From Bradyrhizobium sp. 186 (GTDB lineage: Bacteria > Pseudomonadota > Alphaproteobacteria > Rhizobiales > Xanthobacteraceae): a stretch of 64,000 nt of DNA. Numbering within the stretch: position 1 is the stretch's first letter; each line of letters opens with the position of its first letter. The position numbers and the translations under genes were made by a program. Under the pieces are notes generated by a model. The model made no database searches and had not been told where the DNA came from. It worked only from the letters and a program-made list of their open reading frames with translations. The stretch is from assembly GCF_023101685.1 (NCBI RefSeq), contig NZ_CP082164.1, positions 6,200,001-6,264,000 on the forward strand, given 5' to 3'. Below are positions 53,953 to 63,825 of this stretch, piece after piece.

Positions 53953-55806
53953 ATGCGCCGTTCACTGGTGTTGCTGTCCGCCGGACTGACAGTGCTGTCC
54001 ACCGGACTTGCCTCCGCCCAGAACAACACGCCCCGTAACCTGATCCTGTTCATCCCCGACGGGCTGCGCGCGCTGAAGGTCACGCCCGAGACCGCGCCGG
54101 CGATGGCCGAGGTCCGCGACAAGGGCGTCAATTTCAAGAACCCACATTCGCTGTTTCCGACCTTCACCATGGCGAACGGCTCGGCGATGTCGACCGGCCA
54201 CTATCTCGGCGACACCGGCGTGTTCTCCAACACGATCTGGACCAACTACACCTCCGTCCCGGCCGGCGACACCGTGGTCCCCTTCATCGAGAACGACGCC
54301 GTGCTCGGCGACATCGACGAGCATTTCAAGGGCGACTATCTCAACGAGGAAACCATCCTGAAGATGGCCCGCGACAAGGGATTCAGCACCGCCGCGCTGG
54401 GCAAACATGGTCCGACCTATCAGTTCGACCACACTGACAAGCCCGAAAAGCCGGGCCTGCATTCGGTCGTGTTCGACGATGCCACCGGCGGCAAGAACGG
54501 CGTGGCGCTGTCCGAAGAGGTGAAGGCTGCGCTGACCAAAGCCGGCCTCCCCATCGCCACGCCGCCGCGCGGCGACAACAGCAAGGCGGGCGATGCCAAG
54601 ACGCCCGGCACCACGGTCGCCAACGTCGCACAGCAGGCCTATTTCGCCGACGTCGCCACCAAGGTCGTGCTGCCGATGTTCAAGGCGCGCAACAAGCCGT
54701 TCGTGCTGGTGTTCTGGTCGCGCGACCCCGATGGCAGTCAGCACAACACCGGCGACAGCCTCAATCAGATCATGCCCGGCATCAACGGACCGACCTCGAT
54801 GGCCGGCATCAAGAATGCCGACAACAACCTCGCCCAGCTCCGCAAGGCGCTCGACGAGCTCGGCCTTGCCGCCAACACCAACATCATGGTCCAGGCCGAC
54901 CACGGCTTCTCGACCATCTCCAAGGAAAGCAAGACCAGCCCCTCGGCCAAGGTCAGCTATGACGACACGCCGAAGGACTTTCTGCCGATGGGCTTCCTGG
55001 CGCTCGACCTCGCCAAGGCGCTCGACCTGCCGCTGTTCGATCCCAACGACAAGAACGCCGCCGTCACCGGCAACGCCCATCCCAAGGCCGGCAACGGAGT
55101 GCTCGGCAAGGATCCCACCAAGCCCGACCTCGTCATTGCCGCCAATGGCGGCTCGGATCTGGTCTACCTCCCGAACAAGGACAAGAAGCTGGCGGCCAAG
55201 ACCGTCAAGGCGTTGCTCGAGCAGGACTACGTCTCCGGCCTGTTCGTCGACGATCAGCTCGGCCGTTTCCCCGGCACCCTGCCGCTGTCGAGCATCAATT
55301 TGCGCGGCAAGGCGGCGATACCGACGCCGGCGATCGTCGTCAACTTCCGCTCCTATGCCAGCGATTGCGGCGAGGCGCCGACCAATTGCTCGGTGCAGGT
55401 GGCCGACACCGTGCTGCGGCAAGGCCAAGGCATGCATGGCAGCTTCAGCCGCGGCGACACCATGAACTTCATGGCCGCGATCGGGCCGGACTTCAAAGCC
55501 GGGTTCGTCAACGAGCTGCCGGTCAGCAATGCCGATGTCGGCATGACGGCTGCCCAATTGCTCGGGCTGCGCGGCGCGCAGAATGGCGGCCTGGTCGGCC
55601 GGGTGATGTCGGAGGCCCTGCCCAACGGCGTCGTGCCGAAGGCCTACAAGGCCGTGGAGAAGTCAAAGATGTCCGAGAGCGGTCTCCAGACCGTGCTCAA
55701 CTTCCAGCGCGTCGGCAGCCAGCGCTACTTCGACGCCGCCGGCTTCCCGGGCCGCACGCTCGGGCTCCAGCCGGACGCCGGCAAACAAAAAACGGCGGGG
55801 AAATAA
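53953..55806 (+). CDS. Secreted alkaline phosphatase-superfamily phosphodiesterase
   Basis: About 617 residues from ATG 53953 with a GGGAG site. Signal peptide LVLLSAGLTVLSTGLASA. The type I phosphodiesterase/nucleotide pyrophosphatase core is visible: first metal Asp in LILFIPDGLRA, nucleophile Thr in FPTFTMANGSAMSTGHY, Asp/His in FWSRDPDGSQHNTGDSL and QADHGFSTI, and a final His in GMHGSFSRGDTMNFMAAIGP. Zinc-dependent phosphodiester hydrolysis in the periplasm is expected. Longer than many relatives (400-450), due to an inserted region (residues 160-240, 330-400). Ends at a strong hairpin. Confidence 0.85.
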   Translation: MRRSLVLLSAGLTVLSTGLASAQNNTPRNLILFIPDGLRALKVTPETAPAMAEVRDKGVNFKNPHSLFPTFTMANGSAMSTGHYLGDTGVFSNTIWTNYTSVPAGDTVVPFIENDAVLGDIDEHFKGDYLNEETILKMARDKGFSTAALGKHGPTYQFDHTDKPEKPGLHSVVFDDATGGKNGVALSEEVKAALTKAGLPIATPPRGDNSKAGDAKTPGTTVANVAQQAYFADVATKVVLPMFKARNKPFVLVFWSRDPDGSQHNTGDSLNQIMPGINGPTSMAGIKNADNNLAQLRKALDELGLAANTNIMVQADHGFSTISKESKTSPSAKVSYDDTPKDFLPMGFLALDLAKALDLPLFDPNDKNAAVTGNAHPKAGNGVLGKDPTKPDLVIAANGGSDLVYLPNKDKKLAAKTVKALLEQDYVSGLFVDDQLGRFPGTLPLSSINLRGKAAIPTPAIVVNFRSYASDCGEAPTNCSVQVADTVLRQGQGMHGSFSRGDTMNFMAAIGPDFKAGFVNELPVSNADVGMTAAQLLGLRGAQNGGLVGRVMSEALPNGVVPKAYKAVEKSKMSESGLQTVLNFQRVGSQRYFDAAGFPGRTLGLQPDAGKQKTAGK

Positions 55807-55814
55807 CCCCGCCG
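55793..55814 (+). terminator. Terminator overlapping the stop of the phosphodiesterase
   Basis: CGGCGGGG and CCCCGCCG form an 8-bp stem with the 6-base loop AAATAA that contains the TAA stop. Followed by CTTTCT. Confidence 0.65.
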
Positions 55815-55863
55815 CTTTCTCGCGTCCTCAAGAGAGACGCAGAACTTTTACATGCCCAAAACC

Positions 55864-56448
55864 TTACATGCCGATGTCGAACACGTTCGGCAATTGGCCC
55901 GCCAGAGGCAGCGCGGTGGCGCCCAGGAAGGTCGCCACCATCGCCATCAGGCGACGGTTGTTCTGGCGCTTGCCGCGCATCTGGCCGGCGATCCACTCCA
56001 GCATCTCGCTGTTGACCTTGGAGGCATAGGACGGCGCCCAGCTGTCGATGTCGGACTCTGCCGACAGCGCGATGCTGCGCAGCGGCACCTTCAGGCCCGA
56101 GGCGCTCGCAGCGTAGTGGGCCACGGCCTTGGCGAGCAGGTCGTCGAACCGGCCGCCGTCGGTACGCTCGGTCGCGGCCTCGTTGATCTCGAACAGTGTC
56201 TCGGCTTCGGCGCGGCTGACCGGCTGGTCGTTGACGGCTGTGGCCGTCAGGATGCGCGCGCACCAGGCGGTGTCATCGGCATCGAGGGAGCGGGAAAAGT
56301 GCACCCGGCCCTTGGTGGTCGGGCCTTCGCCCGTAATCACGCCGTCGCGCACGATGGTCAGTGCATGAGCCGAGGTATCGCGGCAGGACGGTTCGAGGGA
56401 CGGCAACTCAACAGGCTTCTCAGCGGACTTGGGCGCAGCGGCAGACAT
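55864..56448 (-). CDS. Conserved hypothetical protein with C-terminal membrane anchor
   Basis: 194 residues after a GGAAGTG site. The N-terminal 30 residues are Pro/Ser/Glu-rich. The middle is mostly helical with conserved-looking charged stretches (ARILTATAVNDQPVSRAEAETLFEINEAATERTDGGRFDDLLAKAV). The C-terminus has a basic stretch (GQMRGKRQNNRRLM) directly before one hydrophobic segment (AMVATFLGATALPLAGQLP), a tail-anchor layout. No named domain seen. Convergent with the phosphodiesterase (terminator between). Confidence 0.6.
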   Translation of the reverse strand: MSAAAPKSAEKPVELPSLEPSCRDTSAHALTIVRDGVITGEGPTTKGRVHFSRSLDADDTAWCARILTATAVNDQPVSRAEAETLFEINEAATERTDGGRFDDLLAKAVAHYAASASGLKVPLRSIALSAESDIDSWAPSYASKVNSEMLEWIAGQMRGKRQNNRRLMAMVATFLGATALPLAGQLPNVFDIGM

Positions 56449-56829
56449 AGTTCACTTCCAGATTTCTTCTGATCGACCAGCATTTTCATGCGGGCGTAAA
56501 GGGGTGGTTAATGATTCGATATGGGGATCGCGACTTTTCTTGATGGTTGCCAATTGGTCGCTATCAGGACCATTTCGGTTCCATCAAACGTCGGGCGAGC
56601 GTGATGCGGGTCATAAAAGGCTTTATCGGGGCAATCGAGACAGTGTGGCTCCGATGGAGATGTTTCGCCGCACGCGCCCCTGTAACAGAAAGGTGCTAAG
56701 AAATCGGCCCTTCACAGAAGGAATTCACATTTTACTTGAAGCAGTTCACTTGAGCGCGATGACACCCTATACTACCCGCGACGGCCAAAGATGAATTCCT
56801 AAGTAAATTCAATGCGATGAGGTAGAACC
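56449..56829. other. Upstream region of peroxiredoxin and hypothetical gene
   Basis: About 380 bp without a convincing gene. AT-rich stretches near 56700-56820 probably hold the promoter of the peroxiredoxin gene; no OxyR-type dyad or clear -35/-10 pair could be fixed by eye. Confidence 0.45.
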
Positions 56830-57489
<660 letters not shown>

Positions 57490-57587
57490 CGCTGGGCGGT
57501 TGCGCCAGGCAACCGCGCCCAAACATCCCGGGACGGTCTTTAGCAATCGACCCGGGATTTCCTGCCCGCCGGTGGCGGGCAGTCACA

Positions 57588-59318
57588 TCAAGCCGCGCGC
57601 ACGCGGTCGAGGAAGCCATCGACCTCGGCCTTCAGATGCACGCTCTCACCTGACAGCGCCTGGGCGGAGGCAAACATCCGGCTCGACGTTTCGCCGGTCT
57701 CGCTTGCGCCCTTGGCGGCATGACGGACATTGACCGCGACGTCAGCGGTGCCGGACGCCGCCGCGCGGACGCTGGCCGCGATGTTGTGGGTGGCACTCCG
57801 CTGCTGCTCGACCGCGGCCGAGATCGAACTGGCGATGCCGCTGATGCGCTCGATGGTCTGACCGATCGCCTTGATCGCGGCGACCGACTCCTCGGTCGCA
57901 AGCTGCATGCTGGTGATCTGGTTCGATATCTCGTCGGTCGCCTTGGCGGTCTGGCCGGCGAGCGTCTTGACCTCCTGGGCGACGACCGCGAAGCCGCGGC
58001 CGGCATCGCCCGCGCGCGCAGCCTCGATGGTGGCATTCAGCGCCAGAAGATTGGTCTGCTCGGCAATTGAGGTGATCAGCTTGACGACGTCGCCGATGCG
58101 CGAGCCGGCCTCCGAGAGCTGCGCGATGCGCTGGTCGGTGGCCTCAGCCTGGCGCACCGCCTCGGCGGAGATATCGTTCGATTCCTGCACCCTGCGGGTG
58201 ATCTCGGAGATCGATTGGCTCAGTTCGTCCGAGGCTGTCGCCGCCGAACGTACGTGCTCGGAGGCATTTTCGGAAGCTCCGGCCGACTGCGCCGACAGAT
58301 CGGCCGTGGAGCGCGCCGTATCGGTCAATTGCCGCGCTACGCGCTCGAATTCGCCGGAGGAGTTCAGGACCTTGTCGAGGATGCCGCCGACGCTGCCGCG
58401 GAACTCTTCGACGAAATTGCGCAGCTCGGATTTGCGCTGCTCGACTGCTGCAGCCGAAGCCGCGGCCTGCTCGCTGCGCAGCCGCGCCCGCTCCAGCGAA
58501 TTGCTCTTGAACACCGCGACCGTGCGGGCGATCTCGCCGATCTCGTCGGCACGGTCCTCGCAGTCATTCTCGACGTCGCTCTGGCCGTCGGCGAGTGCGG
58601 TCAGCGAGCGCGTGACGGAAGTGAGCGGCCGGGTGATGCGGCGGACGACAAGCATGGTGAGGACCAGGACCAGCAGCGCGGCGATTCCGGCCGCGGCCGC
58701 CATGATCTCGATGGCCTGAGCCAGCATGCTCTCGAACTGCGCCATCGGGATGCCGACATAGAGGATGCCAGCGACCTTGCCGGTTGCATTCGCAACCGGG
58801 AAATAGGCGGTCATGAAGGATTTGCCGAACAGGGTGGCCGGGCCCTTGTAGGTCTCGCCGCGACGCAGCTGGGCCTGTGCCGGATGGTCGGCGGCAAGCT
58901 GGGTCCCGACGGCGCGGTCGCCATTCTCCTTCTTCACGTTGGTCGAGCGGCGGACGAACTGCCCGCTCGCATCGTCGAACACGAATAGCGTCGCATTGCC
59001 CCCGACATAGGAGACCGCGCGATCAACGATGGCATGATCTTTGAAATCCGGCATCTTGGGGATCTCGGCGCGCACCACTGCGCCGTCCCTCATCGTGATC
59101 TTGGCATCAGGAACGATCTCGGCAAAAGCCAGGGCGAGCGTGCGCAGGCTGATCTCGATGTCGCGCAGTGCCCGCTCGTTGAAGGCAGAGGAGAGCGACC
59201 AATAGCCGGCGCCGACCACCAGCGCCGTGTTCATGGCGATCAGCAGCACGGCGCACAGGACGGCCTTGGTGCCAAGCTTGAATTGCGGCAGGAACTTCCC
59301 AGTCAAGACGTTGGACAC
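57588..59318 (-). CDS. Methyl-accepting chemotaxis protein
   Basis: 576 residues from a GTG start with GGGGGAG upstream. First membrane helix ([20 protein letters not shown], about 19-42), a Cache-type sensor (45-200; [40 protein letters not shown]), second helix near 205-230, a HAMP domain, and the signalling helix bundle with the conserved hairpin [20 protein letters not shown]. No obvious methylation-site sequence was fixed. It feeds CheA via CheW; the small periplasmic Cache domain is often a carboxylate or amino acid sensor. Ligand unknown. Confidence 0.92.
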   Translation of the reverse strand: MSNVLTGKFLPQFKLGTKAVLCAVLLIAMNTALVVGAGYWSLSSAFNERALRDIEISLRTLALAFAEIVPDAKITMRDGAVVRAEIPKMPDFKDHAIVDRAVSYVGGNATLFVFDDASGQFVRRSTNVKKENGDRAVGTQLAADHPAQAQLRRGETYKGPATLFGKSFMTAYFPVANATGKVAGILYVGIPMAQFESMLAQAIEIMAAAAGIAALLVLVLTMLVVRRITRPLTSVTRSLTALADGQSDVENDCEDRADEIGEIARTVAVFKSNSLERARLRSEQAAASAAAVEQRKSELRNFVEEFRGSVGGILDKVLNSSGEFERVARQLTDTARSTADLSAQSAGASENASEHVRSAATASDELSQSISEITRRVQESNDISAEAVRQAEATDQRIAQLSEAGSRIGDVVKLITSIAEQTNLLALNATIEAARAGDAGRGFAVVAQEVKTLAGQTAKATDEISNQITSMQLATEESVAAIKAIGQTIERISGIASSISAAVEQQRSATHNIAASVRAAASGTADVAVNVRHAAKGASETGETSSRMFASAQALSGESVHLKAEVDGFLDRVRAA

Positions 59319-59507
59319 AAATGAAACTCCCCCAAAAGGCCTCGCATTTTCGAAGAATTCGCTTACAGGAGCGTTAAGGATGCCGCGATCCGGCCATTAC
59401 GTGCCGTCCACGACATCGTTTCCAAAGTGTAAACGAGGCACATTTTCGATTATGCTAGGCCCGCAGCCGGCGACGTGAACACGCGCAGGCCGCTGCCTTC
59501 CTTGTTG

Positions 59508-59705
59508 CGGACCCTGATGGAGCCTACGTCCGCCGCTGGGCGCCGGAATTGAAGGACCTGCCGGCGAAGCTGATACACCAACCCTGGCGGGCGACGCCGA
59601 TCGAGCTGGCGAGCGCCGGCATTGAAGTCGGCACGGCCGATCATCGACCACGCCAAGGGGCGCGAGCGCGCGTTAGCCGCCTACGCAAAGATCCGCAAAG
59701 GTTGA
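59508..59705 (+). pseudogene. Deoxyribodipyrimidine photolyase, C-terminal remnant
   Basis: The plus strand encodes the photolyase C-terminus: [20 protein letters not shown], then [19 protein letters not shown]. Near 59636 the frame shifts, after which [26 protein letters not shown] continues. About 65 of ~480 residues remain, with one frameshift; the FAD domain is absent. It is a decayed end fragment between the MCP and histone-like genes. Confidence 0.75.
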
Positions 59706-59768
59706 GCGTTGCTTTGACACAATTTCGAATCCCGCTATCGTCGCTGCATTCAAACAGTGGGGGACGAT

Positions 59769-60077
59769 ATGGACGACGATAAACCCGTAACCGAACAGGC
59801 GATGGCGACGATCACCACCGCCGTGGAAGCGACCAAGGACGCCGCGGTCAGCGCCGTCAAGAAGGTCAGGAAAGCCGCCAAGAAGGTCGCGAAAAAGGTC
59901 ACGAAGAAAGTAGCGCCGAAGAAAGCTTCCAAGAAGAAAGCCAAGAAGGCAACGAAGAAGGCTGCAATGAAGTCGTCGAAGAAGGCAGCCAAGAAGACCG
60001 CGAAGAAGGCGCCCAAGAAGGCTGCTAAAAAATCCTCCAAGAAAGTCGCCAAGAAGAAAAAGAAGGCCAAGCGCTGA
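59769..60077 (+). CDS. Histone H1/HC2-like lysine/alanine-rich DNA-binding protein
   Basis: 102 residues from ATG 59769, after GGGGGACGAT; a GTG 12 bases earlier is possible. An acidic N-terminal 15 residues and a short helix ([20 protein letters not shown]) lead to a tail of AKK/TKK repeats ([20 protein letters not shown]). Composition is extremely basic (about 45% Lys) and matches bacterial H1-like proteins that compact DNA or bind RNA, as in Bordetella BpH1/Chlamydia Hc. Low-complexity repeats make length variable between strains. A strong hairpin follows at 60118-60147. Confidence 0.8.
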   Translation: MDDDKPVTEQAMATITTAVEATKDAAVSAVKKVRKAAKKVAKKVTKKVAPKKASKKKAKKATKKAAMKSSKKAAKKTAKKAPKKAAKKSSKKVAKKKKKAKR

Positions 60078-60117
60078 TCGCAGCCCAAGAACAGCTTAAA
60101 GAGCAGCTTAGAGAGCA

Positions 60118-60147
60118 AGCCTCCGGGTGCGGGCGCGCCCGGAGGCT
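60118..60147 (+). terminator. Hairpin terminator after the histone-like gene
   Basis: AGCCTCCGGG and CCCGGAGGCT form a 10-bp perfect stem with a 10-base GC-rich loop. No T run. Confidence 0.6.
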
Positions 60148-60163
60148 TACCCAGCTGCTCCGC

Positions 60164-60907
60164 CTATCCTCGCCGCTTGGATGCGCGCCGGCCCGGATGA
60201 TGAGCGCCTTGCGGATCGCGGAATTCGCTGCGATGGCCGCGCCGGTCCTCCTTGGCGAAGCTCCGCCGCTTTTCGGGTGAGCCGAACGCCTTGATCACCC
60301 TCCTCCCGTTGACCTTCTTGATGACATAGCCGCCCTCGGTCATCGAGAACGGCTCCTTTAGCGTTCCCTTGTGATCGAATTTGGTGCCGCGGGGATGCCT
60401 AAACGGCTCGAACCAGGATGGATAGACAAAATTCGACATCGGGAAGCCGTTGACGACGAAGGAGTCCTCCTCCACGGCGTCGCAGACCTCATAAGCATAT
60501 TGGGTGTTCCGGTTCTTGTCGGCCCAGAGATTGGCCATGGGGTCCAGCACCATCTCGAACAGCTCGTGCGAGGCCGCCACGCTGAGGGGTTCGTCGCCCA
60601 GCGCCTTGACGAAGATCTTTGAGACCGGCTGGCCCCGATACGTCAGTTCGTGGCGGCCGAGCATGTTCTTGTGGGAAGCCTCGTCGAAATAAACCAGCTG
60701 CCAGTCGCTCGGCTTCGGCTTCCGCGTGACGTAGAGATCAACCGGATAGCCCCACACCGGCAGGAAATGCTTGTCGTAGCACTTCTGGAGCGCCGCGGTG
60801 AGCCTGCTCATCGTCCGACCGCTGATCGTCTGCTTCGCGTAATTGATGCAGGCAATCCGAACCGGCTTCATGGATCTGCCGAGCAGTGCGCGTCTCGCCT
60901 TCTTCAT
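60164..60907 (-). CDS. Conserved hypothetical protein with HELFE motif
   Basis: About 247 residues from ATG 60907 (ATG 60871 also possible). Mixed alpha/beta sequence with VRIACINYAKQTISGRTMSR, PVDLYVTRKPKPSDWQLVYF, a helix ASHELFEMVLDPMANLWAD and VCDAVEEDSFVVNGFPMSNF. The SHELFEM segment looks like a metalloprotease-type HExxE helix, but the downstream metal ligand is not identified. The tail is basic (GHRSEFRDPQGAHHPGRR). I do not recognise a family. Located after the histone-like gene, convergently. Confidence 0.6.
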   Translation of the reverse strand: MKKARRALLGRSMKPVRIACINYAKQTISGRTMSRLTAALQKCYDKHFLPVWGYPVDLYVTRKPKPSDWQLVYFDEASHKNMLGRHELTYRGQPVSKIFVKALGDEPLSVAASHELFEMVLDPMANLWADKNRNTQYAYEVCDAVEEDSFVVNGFPMSNFVYPSWFEPFRHPRGTKFDHKGTLKEPFSMTEGGYVIKKVNGRRVIKAFGSPEKRRSFAKEDRRGHRSEFRDPQGAHHPGRRASKRRG

Positions 60908-61004
60908 CGAAATCACCGTGCCGAAAGGGAAACTGAAATGCGTTCAGCCTACACGATCGGGCGCTGCACGTCAGGGATGTATTCCGGCGGCCCGGCCCTT
61001 CAGC

Positions 61005-61877
61005 CTAGACGCGCCGGTTGACCACAAACACCGCGGCCGCGCACATCGCCATGCCTGCGATCGCCAGCGCGTCGAGCTTCTCCCCGAACAGCACATAGGC
61101 CATCAGCGCCGTCACTGCGGGCACGAGGTAGAACAGGCTCGCGACGGAGGTCGCCGCGGCATGGCGGATCAGCCAGTACAGCAGCCCGATCGATCCGATC
61201 GAGAGCGCGACGGCGAGCCAGGCCAGCGCGAGCACGAACTCCCGCGTCCAGTGCACCACACGGTCTTCGAACAGGAAGGCACCGGCCGCGAAGAAGATCG
61301 TGACCGCGACATATTGCACGAGATTGCCGGCACGCCAGTCGATGTGGTTGCAGTAGCGCCGCTGATAGAGCGTGCCGAGCGTGATGCTGATCAGAGAGAC
61401 CACCGAGGCAAGCCAGCCGAGCCCGGCTTCGCCCGTCATGGGACGGTTGTGCAGGATCAGCACCACGCCGCCGAGGCCGAGCACGAGCCCGGCCCATTGC
61501 ACCGGCGTCACCCGCTCGCCGAGCCAGCGGTTGGCGATGGTCGAGGTCAGGATCGGCTGCAGGCCCGGAATGAGCGCGGAGAGCCCGGCCGGAATTGAAT
61601 GCGCGATCGCGATCGCGGTGCCACCGAGATAGAAGCCATGGACAAGGATGCCGGCGACCGCGCTGTGCGCTATTCCGATGCGGTCCGGCCATTTCGGCCG
61701 CGCGATCGCCGCGATCATCGCCATCAGACCGACCACGATCGCCATGCGGATGGCGAGGTAGGTCAAGGGATCGGCATTGTTGATGACGTATTTGGTGCCG
61801 ATGAATCCGGTGCTCCAGAGCACCACGAACAGGATCGGCGCCGCGCGTGCGGCCGGGGATTCTTGATTATGGTTCAT
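61005..61877 (-). CDS. EamA/DMT-family exporter (ten-helix)
   Basis: 290 residues from MNHNQESPAARAAP at 61877. About ten hydrophobic segments in two EamA repeats: FVVLWSTGFIGTKYVINNAD and GLSALIPGLQPILTSTIANRW in the first, and GLLYWLIRHAAATSVASLFYL and VPAVTALMAYVLFGEKLDA in the second. The conserved Pro-x-x-x-x-Leu and Gly-Glu positions at the end of each half mark the DMT family (RhaT-like). It exports amino acids, sugars or metabolites. It is a monocistronic gene; substrate unknown. Confidence 0.85.
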   Translation of the reverse strand: MNHNQESPAARAAPILFVVLWSTGFIGTKYVINNADPLTYLAIRMAIVVGLMAMIAAIARPKWPDRIGIAHSAVAGILVHGFYLGGTAIAIAHSIPAGLSALIPGLQPILTSTIANRWLGERVTPVQWAGLVLGLGGVVLILHNRPMTGEAGLGWLASVVSLISITLGTLYQRRYCNHIDWRAGNLVQYVAVTIFFAAGAFLFEDRVVHWTREFVLALAWLAVALSIGSIGLLYWLIRHAAATSVASLFYLVPAVTALMAYVLFGEKLDALAIAGMAMCAAAVFVVNRRV

Positions 61878-61981
61878 TGCCGCCCTCATTGCCCGACCGG
61901 GGGCTATGCGGCAACGCGAATTTCGGCCTGAGCGATGCTGCGCTGCGACGGACAGCCGTCGCGGCGGTTCAGCTCAGCCGG

Positions 61982-62428
61982 TCACCATTCTTCCGGACAG
62001 GGGTCGATGATCTTCCAGAGCTCGATCCCGTTCTTGATCTTCTTCATGTCGGTCGTGAGCCCACCATTGCGGCGGATCCAGTCCTTCACCGTGTCGGGAT
62101 AGTAGGACATCAGATCGGACGTCCCTTCCGAGCTGGTGACCTTGATGCCGAAGGTGAAGGCCTTATCGTAGTAGGCCTGATGGAAGCCGAGGCTGGCACG
62201 TGGCGTCACGCAAATCTTGTTCATCGGCACCATGCCGAGCACCAGGGTGCAGGCCGAGTTGCAGATGCCGTCGATGATGACGCGCTCGCGCTTCTCGCGG
62301 ACGCGCTTGTACTTGGCTTTGTACTCCTCGACATAGCCGCCATGGTCGCGGGTGATGTGCAGATCCGCCCGCGCGGGTGTCGCGGCAGCGACGGAGAGCA
62401 ACAGCAGGCTGAGGAGCGTGATGCGCAT
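61982..62428 (-). CDS. Periplasmic ClpP-fold-like hypothetical protein
   Basis: 148 residues from MRITLLSLLLLSVAAATPA at 62428; longer frames lack a signal. After the signal, ITRDHGGYVEEYKAKYKRVREKRERVIIDGICNSACTLVLGM has the strand-turn-helix (GICNSACTLVL) of ClpP/crotonase-like COG3904 periplasmic proteins, where a Ser is in the place of the nucleophile. Then RASLGFHQAYY (His) and a Cys near the end (DPCPEEW). The classical Ser-His-Asp set cannot be fully placed. Function unknown. Confidence 0.65.
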   Translation of the reverse strand: MRITLLSLLLLSVAAATPARADLHITRDHGGYVEEYKAKYKRVREKRERVIIDGICNSACTLVLGMVPMNKICVTPRASLGFHQAYYDKAFTFGIKVTSSEGTSDLMSYYPDTVKDWIRRNGGLTTDMKKIKNGIELWKIIDPCPEEW

Positions 62429-62714
62429 GGCAGCGTGACGGCGAAACCTTGCAGGAATGGACCGGCCTCGAAGGACCCCCAAGGGGCCGGCAGGAATCTT
62501 AAACCGAATTCTCTTTGGTCACACTTGTGTGGGGAATTCGTTAAGCATCCCGAAAAGGCCAAAAATGGGCAGGCTACGGGGACGCCCCGGCATTTCGGTC
62601 ACACCCGGCCGGGAATCAGCGGAATTGGCCCGGATTTCCGGCCCGCTTGGGTGCCCAGCTCGCTCAAAATGGCTATAACGGGCTGACCTCTAAGCGCGGG
62701 TCCGGAGAATCGAG

Positions 62715-62981
62715 ATGAGCAAGTTGAAGCTTGTTGCTGCAGTTGCTGCCCTAACGGCCGCAACCCTTGCCCCCAGCCTCTCGGAGGCGCGGACGCATCA
62801 CCGGTACCGCCACTACTACCACGCCAATCCGCTGCCCTACCCGATCAGCTACCTGCACAATTACGGCCCCGGCATCACTGCCGGCACCTTCGCCTATTAC
62901 GACGGCCCGTCGACCAACCGCTGCTACCAGAGCGCTGCCGCCTATATCGGCCAGGACGGCCGCCGGCACCCCTGCAACTGA
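62715..62981 (+). CDS. Small secreted His/Tyr-rich protein
   Basis: 88 residues with CCGGAGAATCGAG upstream. Signal peptide KLVAAVAALTAATLAPSLSEA, then a His/Tyr-rich part (RTHHRYRHYYHANPLPYPIS) and a short C-terminal cysteine region (SAAAYIGQDGRRHPCN, CYQSAA) that may form one disulfide. A frequent type of small exported protein in Bradyrhizobium; no function known. Confidence 0.65.
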   Translation: MSKLKLVAAVAALTAATLAPSLSEARTHHRYRHYYHANPLPYPISYLHNYGPGITAGTFAYYDGPSTNRCYQSAAAYIGQDGRRHPCN

Positions 62982-63014
62982 GGCACGCTGGCGCGTCCTC
63001 TGCCGGCGGGAGCC

Positions 63015-63173
63015 CTAACTGGCGGCTCCCGACAGCAGCAATTGCTTCTCGATCTCGTAGACCGGCGGCTTGACGAGGTCCTGGCCGACCTCGCCCTTGA
63101 GCCAAAGCCGGATCAGGCCTGCGGCGGACTGGCTGAAGATTTGTTCATCAGCATTACATTTCGGGTCCGCCAC
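63015..63173 (-). CDS. Possible small protein (52 aa)
   Basis: A GTG at 63173 opens MADPKCNADEQIFSQSAAGL, followed by IRLWLKGEVGQDLVKPPVYEIEKQLLLSG to the TAG at 63015-63017. The sequence is a plausible amphipathic helix-turn-helix, but no ribosome site is seen and the frame is open upstream to about 63227 without a start. Could be a tiny gene or the last part of a decayed one. Confidence 0.35.
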   Translation of the reverse strand: MADPKCNADEQIFSQSAAGLIRLWLKGEVGQDLVKPPVYEIEKQLLLSGAAS

Positions 63174-63229
63174 AATTTGATCGGAACATGTTCGATATCG
63201 TGCGTTGGTAAGCGGAGGAAGACATCGTC

Positions 63230-63511
63230 ATGAAGTTCAAGATTGGCCTCGTCGCCGCGTCCCTGTTCGGTGCCATCGCGGCATCGTCGGCGGCATCCGC
63301 CATGCCCATCGCGCCTGCACCTGCGACGCCGCAGGTGTCCGACGTCGAGCAGGTCCGCATGGTCTGCAATGAATGGGGGCGCTGCTGGTGGCGGCCGAAC
63401 TACGCGTATGGTTATGGTTACGGTGGTCCGGGATATTATGGGCCGCCGCGATATGCCGGCCCGAGATATTATGGGCCTCGCTATTATGGGCCGCGCTATC
63501 GCCGCTGGTGA
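63230..63511 (+). CDS. Small secreted Gly/Tyr-rich protein
   Basis: 93 residues after GCGGAGGAAG. Signal peptide KIGLVAASLFGAIAASSAASA; the mature part has two Cys (VRMVCNEWGRCWWRPNYAYG) and Gly-Tyr repeats (YGYGGPGYYGPPRYAGPRY). Exported small proteins of this type are common in Bradyrhizobium; they may bind envelope components. The gene ends at a strong hairpin terminator. Confidence 0.7.
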   Translation: MKFKIGLVAASLFGAIAASSAASAMPIAPAPATPQVSDVEQVRMVCNEWGRCWWRPNYAYGYGYGGPGYYGPPRYAGPRYYGPRYYGPRYRRW

Positions 63512-63517
63512 GATCTG

Positions 63518-63537
63518 AAGGGGCCCTCGGGCCCCTT
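63518..63537 (+). terminator. Intrinsic hairpin after the Gly/Tyr-rich gene
   Basis: AAGGGGCCC and GGGCCCCTT form a 9-bp stem with a two-base loop, ending in a short T run. Confidence 0.7.
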
Positions 63538-63627
63538 TCGCATTTGCGAGATGGTGCATCGCGGCTCCCCGCCCTCTGCGATGTGTTTTAGACCGACTCC
63601 AAAACTGATCTAGATCAACGACAACGA

Positions 63628-63825
63628 ATGCCGTCCGATCATCCTGCGTCGATGGCGGATCTCATCGTTTTTCGATGCCCTCAGACGGGCATGAATGTGC
63701 AGACACACTTGGAGAAGCAGCAGAGACAGGAAGGGCTGAGCTTCCAGTCATTCGCTTGCCCCGCTTGCACGCGGATCCATTTCATCGATCTCACATCAGG
63801 GCAACCGATAAGCCGAGAACGTTGA
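63628..63825 (+). CDS. Small protein with two Cys motifs
   Basis: 65 residues (ATG 63652 is a shorter alternative, starting MADLIVFRCPQTGM). The core holds FRCPQTGMNVQTHLEKQQRQ and FACPACTRIHFIDLTSGQP: a single Cys followed 30 residues later by Cys-Pro-x-Cys, which looks like a partial zinc ribbon (three Cys, one His). No signal peptide. Conserved-looking small cytosolic protein; no named family recognised. Confidence 0.55.
   Translation: MPSDHPASMADLIVFRCPQTGMNVQTHLEKQQRQEGLSFQSFACPACTRIHFIDLTSGQPISRER

Noticed and set aside
53962..55557. 531-codon minus-strand frame opposite the phosphodiesterase
   Set aside because: Shadow frame; the plus strand has signal peptide and metal motifs.
56740..56790. 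Heat-shock-type promoter (CTTGAG...CTATAC) before the peroxiredoxin
   Set aside because: Spacer between the two boxes is too short for the usual consensus.
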